A program made the translations under genes and the position numbers. Of a stretch of DNA of 27,627 bases, positions 7,099-16,498 are shown piece after piece. Position 1 is the stretch's first letter. Each line of letters starts with the position of its first letter. This DNA comes from a virus. The stretch spans positions 1-27,627 of the IMG/VR virus record IMGVR_UViG_3300021959_000308; one strand, 5' to 3'. The notes beneath the pieces were generated by a model. That model was given only the letters and a program-made list of their open reading frames with translations. It made no database searches and had not been told where the DNA came from.

Positions 7099-8052
7099 AT
7101 GGCAAGTCCAAATAGTACGTTTACTGAAATAGTTACAACTACTCTTGCAGGATATTCAAAAACTCTTGCAGATAACGTAACTAACAGTAATGCCTTACTT
7201 CGTCATATTGATGAAAAAGGCAACAAACAAATCGCCACAGGTAGAACAATTGTGCAGGAATTAGAATACGCAAGTAACTCAACTGCAAAATGGTATAGTG
7301 GCTACGAGGTATTAGATACATCTACATCTAATGTATTCACAGCAGCTGAGTTTAATTATAAACAATTAGCAGGTAATGTGGTTATATCAGGTTTAGAACA
7401 GGTCGAAAACTCTGGTAAAGAAGCAATCTTTAACTTACTTAAATCAAGAGTAAGAAACTTAGAAAAAACTCTAAAAAATACTATGGCTACTGGCTTATAT
7501 GCTGATGGCACAGGTACTGATGGAAAAGAACTAGGTGGATTACAGTTGATTGTAGCTGGTACAAACACTAACACAGTTGGTGGTATTAACGCAGGTACTT
7601 ATACATTTTGGAAAAACCAAGTATATGATTTTTCAACAGAAAGTGTAACACCTAGTGCAACTACTATCCAAACAGCTATGAACACACTATGGTTAAGTAC
7701 AACTAGAGGTGCAGACCACCCTGATGTTATAGTAGCAGACACTAATTACTTTCAATTCTATTGGAGTTCTTTACAGACTAACCAAAGATTTACAAGTGAT
7801 GATAGTGCTAGTGCTGGATTTATGAACTTAATGTTCATGGATGCACCAGTATACTATGATGACCAATGTCCGAGTAATAAAATGTATATGTTAAACTCAG
7901 ACTATTTATTCCTTCGTCCAGCTCAAGGTAGAGAGTTCTCTCCTTTAGGTGAGAAGGCTTCTGTTAACCAAGATGCTATGGTATTACCAGTCGTTTGGGC
8001 AGGTAATATGACTTGTTCTAATAGAGCAAGACAAGGCATCATACAAGCATAA
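7099..8052 (+). CDS. major capsid protein
   Basis: This 317-residue protein follows the scaffold gene and has a strong GAGG ribosome binding site. The sequence pattern (ALLRHIDEKGNKQIATGRTI near residues 33-52, KWYSGYEVLD, QLAGNVVISGLEQ, then NLEKTLKNTMATGLYADGTG) matches major capsid proteins of marine podoviruses, which are expected to have the HK97 fold. The C-terminal part has MYMLNSDYLFLRP and NQDAMVLPVVWAGN. There is no N-terminal delta-domain or cleavage site, so scaffolding is provided by the separate upstream protein. Confidence 0.9.
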   Translation: MASPNSTFTEIVTTTLAGYSKTLADNVTNSNALLRHIDEKGNKQIATGRTIVQELEYASNSTAKWYSGYEVLDTSTSNVFTAAEFNYKQLAGNVVISGLEQVENSGKEAIFNLLKSRVRNLEKTLKNTMATGLYADGTGTDGKELGGLQLIVAGTNTNTVGGINAGTYTFWKNQVYDFSTESVTPSATTIQTAMNTLWLSTTRGADHPDVIVADTNYFQFYWSSLQTNQRFTSDDSASAGFMNLMFMDAPVYYDDQCPSNKMYMLNSDYLFLRPAQGREFSPLGEKASVNQDAMVLPVVWAGNMTCSNRARQGIIQA

Positions 8053-8068
8053 TAAAGGAGAAAAAATT

Positions 8069-8533
8069 ATGGCTTATATTACTGGAATGGACAAAACTGA
8101 AGTTAGTGATTCTGCTACTTTCCTAGTCGGTCAAAAAGGCATGGATGCAGCTGGAAACACCTTTAAGTATGTTCAATACGATACTGGTGCAGGAAGTGTT
8201 GCAGCAGTAAGTGGACAAGTTGCTTATTACTATGCACCATCAGGTGCTTCAGCAGGTGCTGTAAATGTAGTAACAAGTGATTTATCTGATTCAGCAGAGA
8301 TAGGTGCTGGTGTTTTACAATCTGCCCCAACAGACGGACAATATTGTTGGATTCAGATAGGTGGAACAGCAACTCTATCTATTGCACTAACAGCAGGAGC
8401 TGATGGAGACCCACTAACACCAACAGGTGCTGGTGATGGTACTCTTGATGTAACAGCAGCAGCAACTTCATCTGTGTGTGCATTTGCTGTAGATGCTTCA
8501 GCTAAAATAATTGCTTGTCAATTTGCAGGTTAA
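8069..8533 (+). CDS. probable capsid decoration or head protein, 154 residues
   Basis: The protein is rich in Gly, Ala, Ser and Thr and looks all-beta (AGVLQSAPTDGQYCWIQIGG, TLSIALTAGADGDPLT). This resembles small capsid cement proteins of the DUF2190 type. It sits directly after the major capsid gene with an AAAGGAG ribosome binding site, and a stable hairpin follows it. Decoration proteins bind the outside of expanded heads; the family match here is by composition, position and the AGADGDPLT-type motif, so the function remains probable, not certain. Confidence 0.65.
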   Translation: MAYITGMDKTEVSDSATFLVGQKGMDAAGNTFKYVQYDTGAGSVAAVSGQVAYYYAPSGASAGAVNVVTSDLSDSAEIGAGVLQSAPTDGQYCWIQIGGTATLSIALTAGADGDPLTPTGAGDGTLDVTAAATSSVCAFAVDASAKIIACQFAG

Positions 8534-8544
8534 AGCAGTATAAT

Positions 8545-8567
8545 TATGGGGGTGAAATTCCCCCATA
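8545..8567 (+). terminator. strong hairpin after the capsid genes, no T-run
   Basis: TATGGGGG (8545-8552) and CCCCCATA (8560-8567) form a perfect 8-bp stem with five G-C pairs and a 7-base loop. In this AT-rich genome the GC run stands out. The stem is followed by ACAAACAGGAGG, not by a T-run, so complete intrinsic termination is unlikely. It may act as a partial terminator, a mRNA 3' stabiliser or a processing site that raises capsid and decoration mRNA relative to downstream genes. Confidence 0.5.
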
Positions 8568-8582
8568 CAAACAGGAGGTAAC

Positions 8583-8978
8583 ATGGGTAATTTAAGAGTA
8601 AACATATTTAAGAGTGAAGATGGTAAACAAGATTTAGTAGAGTTTAAACTAATCGGAGACCCTAATACTGTTATATATAAAATGAGTGAAAAAGAAGAAC
8701 AGATTAAAAAAGAATTTCCTGCTGAATACAACGCATATTATAAAACTAAAAAACCAATACCAAAAGCAACTCCTATAAGTAAATTAAAAACAATTAATAA
8801 AAGTAAAATAAAATTCTTTGATTTAGAGGGCATTAGTTCTATAGAACAACTAGCAGACTTATCTGATGGTGCTTGTCATGGATTAGGTAAAGATGTATTA
8901 GATTGCAGAAAACAAGCTAGAAATTACTTAGCAAAAGAACATGATATTAAACCACAATTAATAGTAGGTAAAGAATGA
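8583..8978 (+). CDS. phage structural-region protein with helix-hairpin-helix-like segment, 131 residues
   Basis: A near-perfect AGGAGGT site precedes the ATG by 3 bases. The N-terminal half (FKLIGDPNTVIYKMS, EEFPAEYNAYYKTKK-like) is unrecognised. The C-terminal part has GISSIEQLADLSDGACHGLG followed by DCRKQARNYLA (about residues 83-117), which resembles the helix-hairpin-helix-like repeat found in many small phage proteins near the head-tail genes. The function is unknown. The stop overlaps the next start (ATGA). It may be a connector accessory protein, which is inference from position. Confidence 0.75.
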   Translation: MGNLRVNIFKSEDGKQDLVEFKLIGDPNTVIYKMSEKEEQIKKEFPAEYNAYYKTKKPIPKATPISKLKTINKSKIKFFDLEGISSIEQLADLSDGACHGLGKDVLDCRKQARNYLAKEHDIKPQLIVGKE

Positions 8979-9679
8979 GTTTATTAACCATATGCCAAGA
9001 TGCAGCTAATGAGATAGGAGTACCCTCTCCTTCTACTGTAGTAGGTAGTACTGATACTACTAACATACAATTATTAGCAGCTGCCAATAGAGAAGGTAAA
9101 AACCTTGTTGCAGGATATGACTGGCAAACATTAATTAAAGAAGAAGCACATACAACACTTGCAGCAGAATCGCAAGGAGATATGAGTACCATAGCTACTG
9201 ATTTTTTAAGATTTAGTAACGATACTATGTGGAATAGAACCACAGATAGAAAGTATTACGGACCACTTAACAACGCACAATGGCAAAGACTAAAAGCAAG
9301 TGTTAGTAGTGGTATAACAAATTACTTTAGAATAAGAGGTAATGCGTTATTATTTCACCCAGCTCCTCCAGCAGGAGAATCTGTGTTTTTTGAATACATA
9401 GGTAAAAACTGGGCAATAACATCTGGTTCATCAGCTAACGCAACTAGCTTTGCAGCAGATGCAAATACAACAGTATTAGACGAAGATTTAATTACACTTG
9501 GTGTAATATGGAGATTTTTAAAACAAAAGGGTTTGCCTTATGATAACCAGTTTCAAGAATACAGATTGAAATTATCAGAAAAGCAATCCAAAGATGGTGC
9601 GAAGCAAATCATTCGTATGGCAGGACCAAATAGACTATATTTACCTGTTAACGAACCAGAAGGTAACTTTTCACTATAA
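8975..9679 (+). CDS. head-to-tail adaptor-like protein, 234 residues
   Basis: This protein starts MSLLTICQDAANEIGVPSPS, and its N-terminal helix is typical of phage adaptor or head-completion proteins (P22 gp4-like, tail-tubular A-like). Later features are GYDWQTLIKEEAH, GNALLFHPAPPAGESVFFEY and a long C-terminal helix EYRLKLSEKQSKDGAKQ. Adaptors form the ring between portal and tail. Its place between capsid genes and the gp10-like tail protein agrees. The assignment rests on sequence pattern and order, not on a catalytic motif. Confidence 0.75.
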   Translation: MSLLTICQDAANEIGVPSPSTVVGSTDTTNIQLLAAANREGKNLVAGYDWQTLIKEEAHTTLAAESQGDMSTIATDFLRFSNDTMWNRTTDRKYYGPLNNAQWQRLKASVSSGITNYFRIRGNALLFHPAPPAGESVFFEYIGKNWAITSGSSANATSFAADANTTVLDEDLITLGVIWRFLKQKGLPYDNQFQEYRLKLSEKQSKDGAKQIIRMAGPNRLYLPVNEPEGNFSL

Positions 9680-9810
9680 TGCCTGTTAAAAAAGTAAAGG
9701 GTGGTTATAGGTTTGGAACAAAAGGAAAAGTATATAAAACTAAAACAAAGGCTAATAAACAAGCAAAAGCAATCTATGCTTCAGGGTATAAGTCTAAAAA
9801 AGGTGCGTAA
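9679..9810 (+). CDS. small basic phage protein, 43 residues
   Basis: The reading frame begins MPVKKVKGGYRFGTKGKVYK and ends IYASGYKSKKGA. I recognise this K-G-G-Y/F-G-x-x-G-K-x-Y pattern as a common tiny phage protein in the tail/head region. Both junctions are TAATG overlaps (9679 and 9810), which argues for real, coupled translation. It is strongly basic with no membrane segment. The function is unknown. Confidence 0.75.
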   Translation: MPVKKVKGGYRFGTKGKVYKTKTKANKQAKAIYASGYKSKKGA

Positions 9811-11324
9811 TGGTATTTAATCCTACAGGAGAAAGTACATCTCAATCTGCACCTATTGGTGGTTTAAACACAAGAGATGCTGTGGACTTGATGCCACAAA
9901 CTGATGCTATACGATTAGATAATTTCTTTCCTGGTTCTACAGATGTAAGTTTAAGAAAAGGTTATACAAACCATGTAACTGGTTTGCCTAGCACAGTACA
10001 AAGTTTATTAACTTATAATTCTCCTACAGTAAATAAATTATTTGCTGCTAGTAATAATGCTATTTATGATGTAACCAGTTCTGGTAGTGTAGGAAGTGCT
10101 GTAGTATCTAGTATGACTAATTCAAAATGGGAATCCGTTAACTTTACTACATCAGGAGGTTCATTTTTATTTATAGTAAATGGTGCTGATTCAGCTAGAT
10201 ATTATAATGGAAGTTCTTGGACTGTACCTAGTATCAATCATATTACTTCTTCTGACATTATTAATATAACTGTATTTAAAGAACGATTATTTTTTGTAAT
10301 GAAAGATAGTTTAAAGTTTGCTTATTTAGCAGTAAATAGTGTTTCAGGTAATTCAACTGTATTTGATTTAGGCAGTATTTTTAATAAAGGTGGTTATTTA
10401 GTAACAGCTGGAACTTTAACAAGAGATGGTGGTTCTGGTTCAGATGACTACATAGCATTTATCACATCAGAAGGTGAAGTAGCTGTATATCAAGGAACAG
10501 ACCCTAGTGATGCTACTAAATGGTCTTTAGTGGGTGTATTTAAAATAGCAAGACCTATAGGTAAAAGATGTATTGTAAATGTAGGACCAGAGTTAATTGT
10601 TATTACAGAATCTGGTTTTGTGCCATTAACACAAATGTATGCAGAAAATGAATCGAATTATTCTAAAGCAATATCAGATAAAATAAGTGGTAGTATATTA
10701 ACAGCAGTAACTAATTTTAAATCTACATTTGGTTGGGAAGCACTAATCTATCCTAAAGGACAGTTTGGTTTATTTAATGTACCTAATGGAGTATCAGGTG
10801 AGTTTGTGCAATTTGTAGTAAACTTATCCACAGGTGCATGGGGTAGATTTACAGGACAAAATGCGTATTGTTGGGGTTTATTAAATGGTGATTTATATTT
10901 TGGTGGTAATACCAAAGTATATAAAGCAGATAATGGTTTAAGTGATGCAGGAGTACAAATACAAGGTAACGCAAAAACAGCATTTGTATATTATGGTGGT
11001 AGAGGTACATCTAAAAGATTTACAGCTATACGACCTATTGTATCATCAGATGCAGACTTACCAGTTAGTATAGGATTTGATGTAGACTTTAATGATGGCA
11101 CTTCTACTTATACACCCTCTAGTGCTACTACAACAGGAGCAGATTGGGACACAGCAACTTGGGATGTAGCAGAATGGGCAGGAACAATTGCATCACAATT
11201 AGTGTGGAGAAGTGTTGCAGATATAGGCTGGAACGCAGCAATACGAATACAAACCAGTACACAAGCACAAAGTATTAAATGGCATAGTGTAGATATTTAT
11301 TATGAAAAAGGAGTAGGTTTATGA
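9810..11324 (+). CDS. tail protein, P22 gp10-like (beta-propeller type)
   Basis: This 504-residue protein opens with APIGGLNTRDAVDLMPQTDA and RLDNFFPGSTDVSLRKGY, a start shared by gp10-like 'packaged DNA stabilisation' or tail-tubular proteins of short-tailed phages. The body is beta-rich with repeating short strands and Gly/Asn turns (KLFAASNNAIYDV, FLFIVNGADSARYYN, GEVAVYQGTDPSD, GLLNGDLYFGGNTKVYKAD), consistent with a propeller. It follows the adaptor and would extend the tail tube. The stop overlaps the next gene. Confidence 0.8.
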   Translation: MVFNPTGESTSQSAPIGGLNTRDAVDLMPQTDAIRLDNFFPGSTDVSLRKGYTNHVTGLPSTVQSLLTYNSPTVNKLFAASNNAIYDVTSSGSVGSAVVSSMTNSKWESVNFTTSGGSFLFIVNGADSARYYNGSSWTVPSINHITSSDIINITVFKERLFFVMKDSLKFAYLAVNSVSGNSTVFDLGSIFNKGGYLVTAGTLTRDGGSGSDDYIAFITSEGEVAVYQGTDPSDATKWSLVGVFKIARPIGKRCIVNVGPELIVITESGFVPLTQMYAENESNYSKAISDKISGSILTAVTNFKSTFGWEALIYPKGQFGLFNVPNGVSGEFVQFVVNLSTGAWGRFTGQNAYCWGLLNGDLYFGGNTKVYKADNGLSDAGVQIQGNAKTAFVYYGGRGTSKRFTAIRPIVSSDADLPVSIGFDVDFNDGTSTYTPSSATTTGADWDTATWDVAEWAGTIASQLVWRSVADIGWNAAIRIQTSTQAQSIKWHSVDIYYEKGVGL

Positions 11325-11659
11325 TGCTTACAGACAAAGTATGGAAACTGTTAGAACCAGCTACAACTATTGGAGAAAATCTAACAAAAGAAAATATAGA
11401 AAAAGGTATTGATGATGGAACATACCAAATATTTATGGATGAACAAAGTGTAGTTATCACAGCAGATTATCAAGATGCACTGCGTATAGGTTTAGCAGGA
11501 GGAGAATTAAATAGTTTGAAAAAATTAGAAAAAAAGATTATAACTTATGCAAAAGAAAAAAAATATAAATATGTTGACATTTTAGGAAGAATGGGTTGGG
11601 AAAAAGCATTAAAAGGTTATAAGAAACAAGCAGTCTTATTAAGGAAGGAAGTAACATGA
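11321..11659 (+). CDS. GNAT-like phage protein, 112 residues
   Basis: The protein contains VVITADYQDALRIGLAGGEL and a C-terminal YVDILGRMGWEKALKGYK motif (about residues 85-102). The GRxGW...GYK ending is common in small phage proteins that resemble N-acetyltransferases and lie beside internal virion genes, as T7 gp13 does. I see no clear acetyl-CoA loop, so enzymatic activity is doubtful and a structural or assembly role is equally likely. It begins and ends in overlaps with its neighbours. Confidence 0.6.
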   Translation: MMLTDKVWKLLEPATTIGENLTKENIEKGIDDGTYQIFMDEQSVVITADYQDALRIGLAGGELNSLKKLEKKIITYAKEKKYKYVDILGRMGWEKALKGYKKQAVLLRKEVT

Positions 11660-12849
11660 GTTTTATAAGTAATATATTTAGTCCTCCAAAACCACCAGCA
11701 GCACCAGATTATGCAGGTGCAGCACAGGCTCAAGGAGCAGCTAATGTAGAAACTGCAAGAGTAGAAGGTAGAATGAATAGACCTGATGTATTTTCTCCTT
11801 ATGATATTACTACAGTTACAGATTTACCTGATGATAGATTTAGATTAGATTATAGTTTAACACCAGAGTACGAAGCACAAAGACAAAAACAAGTAGGAAT
11901 ACAAGATGCGTATTTAGATACGGCTGGTAGATTATTAGGTGGTTTGCCACAAGAAAGTTTTAGTTTAGCTAATCTACCTTCACAACCAGGTATGATAGAT
12001 AGAAGCACTTTTGCTACAGTACCCACTATGGGTGATTTAGGTGATTATGCAACTAGAGTTGAGGGTGCGTATTATAACAGAGCAGTAGGTAGATTACAAC
12101 CACAGTTTCAACAACAAGAAATAGACCTTCGAACCCAATTAATTAATTCAGGAATACCAGAAGGCTCTACTGCATATAATAACGCATTAGGAGAGCTTAG
12201 AATGGCTCAGAATGATACCTTACAAGGTGTAGCTGCTGAATCCATTAGAGAAGGACAAGCATTAGCTGATGCTCAATTAGGCAGAGCTACAGGATTAAGA
12301 AGTTTTCAGATAAGTGATGCAGCAAGTAGAGTAGCAGAACAAGAAAGAATGAGAGATAGACAATTATCTGATTTATTATTACAAAGAGAAGTACCTCTAT
12401 CAGAGATAGCTACATTAACAGGACTACCATCTCCAACAACCAGAGGTGGACAAGTAGCAACAACTGGATTAGATGTACCAGCAACAAGTATTGCACCTCC
12501 ACCATTATTTGCAGCAACACAAGCACAAGGTATGAATGATGCAAGAAGATACGGAACAGAAATGGCAGGTTATGGTGCAGGTATGGCAGCATTAGGTAGT
12601 GCTGTAGGGGGTGCAGCAAGTAATCCTAAATTATCAGACAAAACATTAAAGAAAAACATTAAATACAAATCTAAATCTAAATCTGGATTAAATGTATATG
12701 AATTTGAGTATAATTGGTCTCCACAAAAGTATATTGGTGTAATGGCACAAGAAGTTAAGAAAGTAAAACCATCAGCAGTATCTGAAAATATCTTTGGACA
12801 CATGATGGTAGATTATAGCCAATTAGATGTAAACATGGAAAGAGTGTAA
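11656..12849 (+). CDS. internal virion/tail protein with C-terminal S74 chaperone domain
   Basis: This 397-residue protein begins MSFISNIFSPPKPPAAPDYA and continues with Ala/Gln/Arg-rich helices (residues 20-270), as in ejection or tail-associated proteins of marine podoviruses. The last 75 residues look like an intramolecular chaperone (peptidase S74) domain: SDKTLKKNI (327-335), with the expected Ser327/Lys332 dyad, then YEFEYNW, IGVMAQEVKKV and a terminal VDYSQL. In tailspikes this domain helps trimer folding and cuts itself off at the serine. Here it seems short and sits on a non-spike protein, so activity is uncertain. Confidence 0.75.
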   Translation: MSFISNIFSPPKPPAAPDYAGAAQAQGAANVETARVEGRMNRPDVFSPYDITTVTDLPDDRFRLDYSLTPEYEAQRQKQVGIQDAYLDTAGRLLGGLPQESFSLANLPSQPGMIDRSTFATVPTMGDLGDYATRVEGAYYNRAVGRLQPQFQQQEIDLRTQLINSGIPEGSTAYNNALGELRMAQNDTLQGVAAESIREGQALADAQLGRATGLRSFQISDAASRVAEQERMRDRQLSDLLLQREVPLSEIATLTGLPSPTTRGGQVATTGLDVPATSIAPPPLFAATQAQGMNDARRYGTEMAGYGAGMAALGSAVGGAASNPKLSDKTLKKNIKYKSKSKSGLNVYEFEYNWSPQKYIGVMAQEVKKVKPSAVSENIFGHMMVDYSQLDVNMERV

Positions 12850-12850
12850 T

Positions 12851-14758
12851 ATGGCAGTAAGAGGTTTCCCTAGTAGAAAAGAAGACCCATTAATACAACA
12901 ACTATTAGAAAGGGCAAGACAAGAAGCAGCTCAATCTAGTGCTATAGGTTCTCCTAGTATGTATGCAGCAGAAGCATATGGAGGTAATTTTCCTATTGGT
13001 ACATTAACAGCACAAGTATTAGGTGGTGTTAGGTCAAGAAATGCCTTAAAAGCTGCACAGTTAAAACAAGAACAATATAATATAGCAGATACTAAATTAA
13101 CCCAAGCATTAATTAAAAAAGAAGTAGATGGTAAAATAGTAGGACCTAGAGGACAATTTTTTGAAGCTACACAAAGTGCAGATGTACCATTAACAGAATC
13201 TAATTTAGCTAGTGCATTAAAACAAGATATGTCTGGAGTAGAAGGTTTTGTAACTCCTATTAGGCAAAGAGAAGAATTTGTTGATATACCTGAAACAGCT
13301 ACACAACCAGCTACAGTAGAAACAAGAAAACTGCCGATAACATTAGACCAAATACCAGAAAATGAAAGATTTTTATATACAGGAACACAAGATGTATTTA
13401 CTCCTGCAACAGTAGATATAGCAGGAACACCTAAAGCAGACAATTTCTTAGCAAAAGCTGCGAACTTTATAACAGGTAAACAAAATGTAAAAGATATAAA
13501 AGCAGCAGATTTATTTGAGTTAGCTTCAGCTTCTGGTAGAAGTCCACTAGAAGTATATAATTACTTACAAGCAGAAGAAGAAAAAACTGGTAAAACTACT
13601 TTTACTAAACCAGAACAAAGTGGTTTATTGACAACTGATGATGAGGGTCAAGAAAATTTACAAGAAGTTACTTTACGAACTAAAACTATAACAGAAAATG
13701 GATTAGCTAAACAAATAATAGAAATAAGAAAACCTGGTGAAGATGGTAATTTTAGACCAATAAGAAGTAACGAAACAATTACTGGAGTAGCAGGTCAAGG
13801 AGATGATACTGAAACTTTTAAAGCAGAATATATAGTATCAAGTGCAAATGCTAAAAATTCAGTAGGCAAAATAACACAAACAAAAAAAATAGTAAATGGA
13901 GAAATAGAATTTTTAATTACTCCTACTTCAGGACCTTTAACAGGTACAACAATAAGCAATATTCACAATGCTGATAAATTTGCAGAATTTTTAAAAGGTA
14001 ATAAAATAATAACTACGCAACAATTATCTGCTGAATTAGGAGAAACAAGTATAAAAAGAGATAATTTAGTAAAATTTGTAAAAGATATAAGAGAACAAGA
14101 AAGAGGAATAAGAAAATTAGACAACTATGTAGTAGCTTTAGATAATAGTCCACAAGGAATAGATAGATTCGCTACAAGAATGAAATCATTTGTAAAACAA
14201 TTAGCTACTAAAAACAACTTAACTGAAGGAGAGGTAATGTTGCAATTAGCTAATGGTCAGTTACAAGGATTATTAGGTTCTAGCAGATTAGAAGTATTAG
14301 GTGGTGGAGTTATGACTGAATTTGATGCACAAAGAGTTATTCAATATTTAGGGGGAGATGTTGATTCTTTTCAAAGTATACAAAAAGTTAAAATGGCTAT
14401 GCAAAAATTATTAGAAGAAAAAAAATCTCGATATAATATTGATTTAGAATCATATTCACTAGATAGAGAAGGTTTAGGACAAAAAGGTCAATTAAGATTT
14501 AAGTCTATAGAAAGCATTTTTCCTACTTTAAAATCAAATGAAATATTAGCTCCTACTGAATATCCTAGATTTACTGAATATGAAATTGAAAATATGGATA
14601 AAGGTGGTCAAGTTGTAAATACAATAAATGAAGTAATAGAAAAAATACTAGGTAATAAACCTCCAAATTATGAATTACAAGATGAAGATTTATTAGAATA
14701 TTTTAATGCAAAACAAATTAGAGATATTAAGAAAAGATTTAATGAGTTAGGGATTTAA
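12851..14758 (+). CDS. large internal (ejection) protein, 635 residues
   Basis: I infer an internal virion protein from size, position and composition. The first 75 residues are Ala/Gln/Glu-rich helices (IQQLLERARQEAAQSSA, AAQLKQEQYN). A charged middle has many Thr/Lys/Glu. A later helical part includes EQERGIRKLDNYVVALDN and FVKQLATKNNLTEGEVMLQL, with GSSRLEVLGGGVMTEFDAQR at about 473-492. No lysozyme or transglycosylase catalytic motif is evident. It lies between the S74-domain protein and another large protein. Such proteins are ejected with DNA to cross the envelope; this role is inferred. Confidence 0.65.
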   Translation: MAVRGFPSRKEDPLIQQLLERARQEAAQSSAIGSPSMYAAEAYGGNFPIGTLTAQVLGGVRSRNALKAAQLKQEQYNIADTKLTQALIKKEVDGKIVGPRGQFFEATQSADVPLTESNLASALKQDMSGVEGFVTPIRQREEFVDIPETATQPATVETRKLPITLDQIPENERFLYTGTQDVFTPATVDIAGTPKADNFLAKAANFITGKQNVKDIKAADLFELASASGRSPLEVYNYLQAEEEKTGKTTFTKPEQSGLLTTDDEGQENLQEVTLRTKTITENGLAKQIIEIRKPGEDGNFRPIRSNETITGVAGQGDDTETFKAEYIVSSANAKNSVGKITQTKKIVNGEIEFLITPTSGPLTGTTISNIHNADKFAEFLKGNKIITTQQLSAELGETSIKRDNLVKFVKDIREQERGIRKLDNYVVALDNSPQGIDRFATRMKSFVKQLATKNNLTEGEVMLQLANGQLQGLLGSSRLEVLGGGVMTEFDAQRVIQYLGGDVDSFQSIQKVKMAMQKLLEEKKSRYNIDLESYSLDREGLGQKGQLRFKSIESIFPTLKSNEILAPTEYPRFTEYEIENMDKGGQVVNTINEVIEKILGNKPPNYELQDEDLLEYFNAKQIRDIKKRFNELGI

Positions 14759-14760
14759 TT

Positions 14761-16440
14761 ATGACTTCTTTTTTTTCATCATCATCTTCAAGAAATAAAT
14801 TAAAATCTTTAACTACAGATAGAGATAATGATAAATTTATACAAAGAGTAGATGGTGGAGTACAATTAAATATACCAGTACCAGGTCCTTTTGGAAGCAG
14901 CTCTATACCAATAAATTTAACTAAAAAATCAGCAAAAGATGTAACCAGACAAGTAGCTCAAGGCATAACTTTAGGAACAGCAGATGAAGTAGAATCTTAT
15001 GTTCGTTCTTTAGCAGGTAAAGACAGAAATGAAGCATTAGAAGAAATAAGAACAGAAATAAAAAAATTTGAACAAAATAATCCTGGTGTAGCTTTATCTT
15101 CTGAAATAGTAGGTAGTGCTTTAACAGGAGGTCTAGGCATAGGCAAAACAGCAGTTAGAACATTTTTAAAAAGCACAGGATTAGGTGGTGTTTACGGAGC
15201 AGGAAAAACAGAGCCAGATAAAGATGCTACATTAACAGAAGCTATAGCAAAAAGAGCAAAAGAAGGACTTACTACAGCAGCATTTACAGCTCCATTTTCA
15301 GCAGTAGGTAGTGCTTTTCAAGCTAGTCCTATATCTAAAGAATTAATTAAAAAAGGAGTAAAATTAAGTCCAGCTCAAATAGCTGGTGGAGGAGCAGCTA
15401 GTGCAGAAGAAGCTGTTAGTGTATTACCTATTATAGGTAGAGGACCTAGAATAGCTAGAGAAGAAAGCCTTATGTCTTTTAGCAGAGCTAGTGCTAATGA
15501 GGTATTAGGAAAAGTTAAAAATGCTATTGGAGATAATTTAAATAAAATCGTAAATATAAAACCTTTAAAAAATAATATTACAGGTAATCAAGGCACTAAA
15601 ATATTAAATAGCAAAGTAGATAAAGCATATACAGAAGTGTTAAAGCCTTTAATAATAACTAATGGTAAAATTTTTAAAGAACAAGCTACTTCTATAATAA
15701 ATGCTGCTTTACCTGTAAATTCTGCAAAATTAGTAAATAAAAGATTACAAAATATTGTTTATTCTAAATTTAAAAATATAGAAGGTGGCACTTTAAAAGG
15801 TAAAAATTTAAAAGAAGTACATTCTAATTTAAGAGATGAAATAGTAAAATCTAGTAAATCATCTAGTGCTGAAATTGTTGATAGGGGTAAAGCTTTAACA
15901 CAAGTAGATAAATTATTTAAAGATGCTATGAAAAATTCTAGTAAAGCAGAAGATTATGCTAAATATGTAGCTTTAGATACATCTTACCCAAGTGTTGTAG
16001 CTTATAATAAAGCTGCTGAAAAAGCACAAATTAGTGGTACTGTAGAAAGAGCAGGAAATTTATTAACAGGAGTAGTAAGTCCTGAAGGTTTATTGCAAGG
16101 TGGTATAAGTGTAGCTAGAAAAAGAGGTCAAAATAGAGCTATATCAGAGGGAAGATTTCCTATGTCTACTACTGCACAACAAGGTACAGAAATATTAAGA
16201 AAAAGTGATTTAGGAAAGGGTTTAGCAACATTTTATACTGTAGGTGGATTAGCTGCACCTTCAGCAGCAGCTTATGGAACTACAGGAGACCCATCTGCTG
16301 GTATATATACTACAGCAGGATTAGCTGCTTTATATGCAACACCACAAGGTAGAAGAATTTTAGCAGAATTACTTAAAAGAAATGCCATTCCTAGAAGCAC
16401 TCCATTTTTAGGAGCAGAAACAAGAGAAACATTTAGATAG
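14761..16440 (+). CDS. large internal (ejection) protein, 559 residues
   Basis: The protein opens with an unusual Ser-rich run (MTSFFSSSSSRNKLKSL). At about 65-84 there is a QVAQGITLGTADEVESYVRS segment that I associate with ejection proteins of podoviruses. It then shows Gly/Ala-rich stretches that may insert in membranes (VGSALTGGLGIGKTAV at about 120; AAFTAPFSAVGSAFQ; GGLAAPSAAAYGTTG near the end). Long helices rich in Lys and Asn fill the centre. No enzyme motif is visible. It ends the internal-protein cluster; a 58-base gap then precedes the fibre genes. Confidence 0.65.
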   Translation: MTSFFSSSSSRNKLKSLTTDRDNDKFIQRVDGGVQLNIPVPGPFGSSSIPINLTKKSAKDVTRQVAQGITLGTADEVESYVRSLAGKDRNEALEEIRTEIKKFEQNNPGVALSSEIVGSALTGGLGIGKTAVRTFLKSTGLGGVYGAGKTEPDKDATLTEAIAKRAKEGLTTAAFTAPFSAVGSAFQASPISKELIKKGVKLSPAQIAGGGAASAEEAVSVLPIIGRGPRIAREESLMSFSRASANEVLGKVKNAIGDNLNKIVNIKPLKNNITGNQGTKILNSKVDKAYTEVLKPLIITNGKIFKEQATSIINAALPVNSAKLVNKRLQNIVYSKFKNIEGGTLKGKNLKEVHSNLRDEIVKSSKSSSAEIVDRGKALTQVDKLFKDAMKNSSKAEDYAKYVALDTSYPSVVAYNKAAEKAQISGTVERAGNLLTGVVSPEGLLQGGISVARKRGQNRAISEGRFPMSTTAQQGTEILRKSDLGKGLATFYTVGGLAAPSAAAYGTTGDPSAGIYTTAGLAALYATPQGRRILAELLKRNAIPRSTPFLGAETRETFR

Positions 16441-16498
16441 AATAAAATATTGATTTATGAACTATAATACTATAAAAAGAACGAAAGGAGAATAAAAA

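Noticed and set aside
12931-13443. 170-codon leftward ORF inside the ejection-protein gene
   Set aside because: Antisense shadow within a well-supported rightward gene; composition follows the complementary codons.
16441-16498. TATAAT in the gap before the first fibre gene
   Set aside because: TTGATT lies only 7 bases upstream, and no good -35 is found at 15-19 bases; the AT-rich gap makes a chance match likely.
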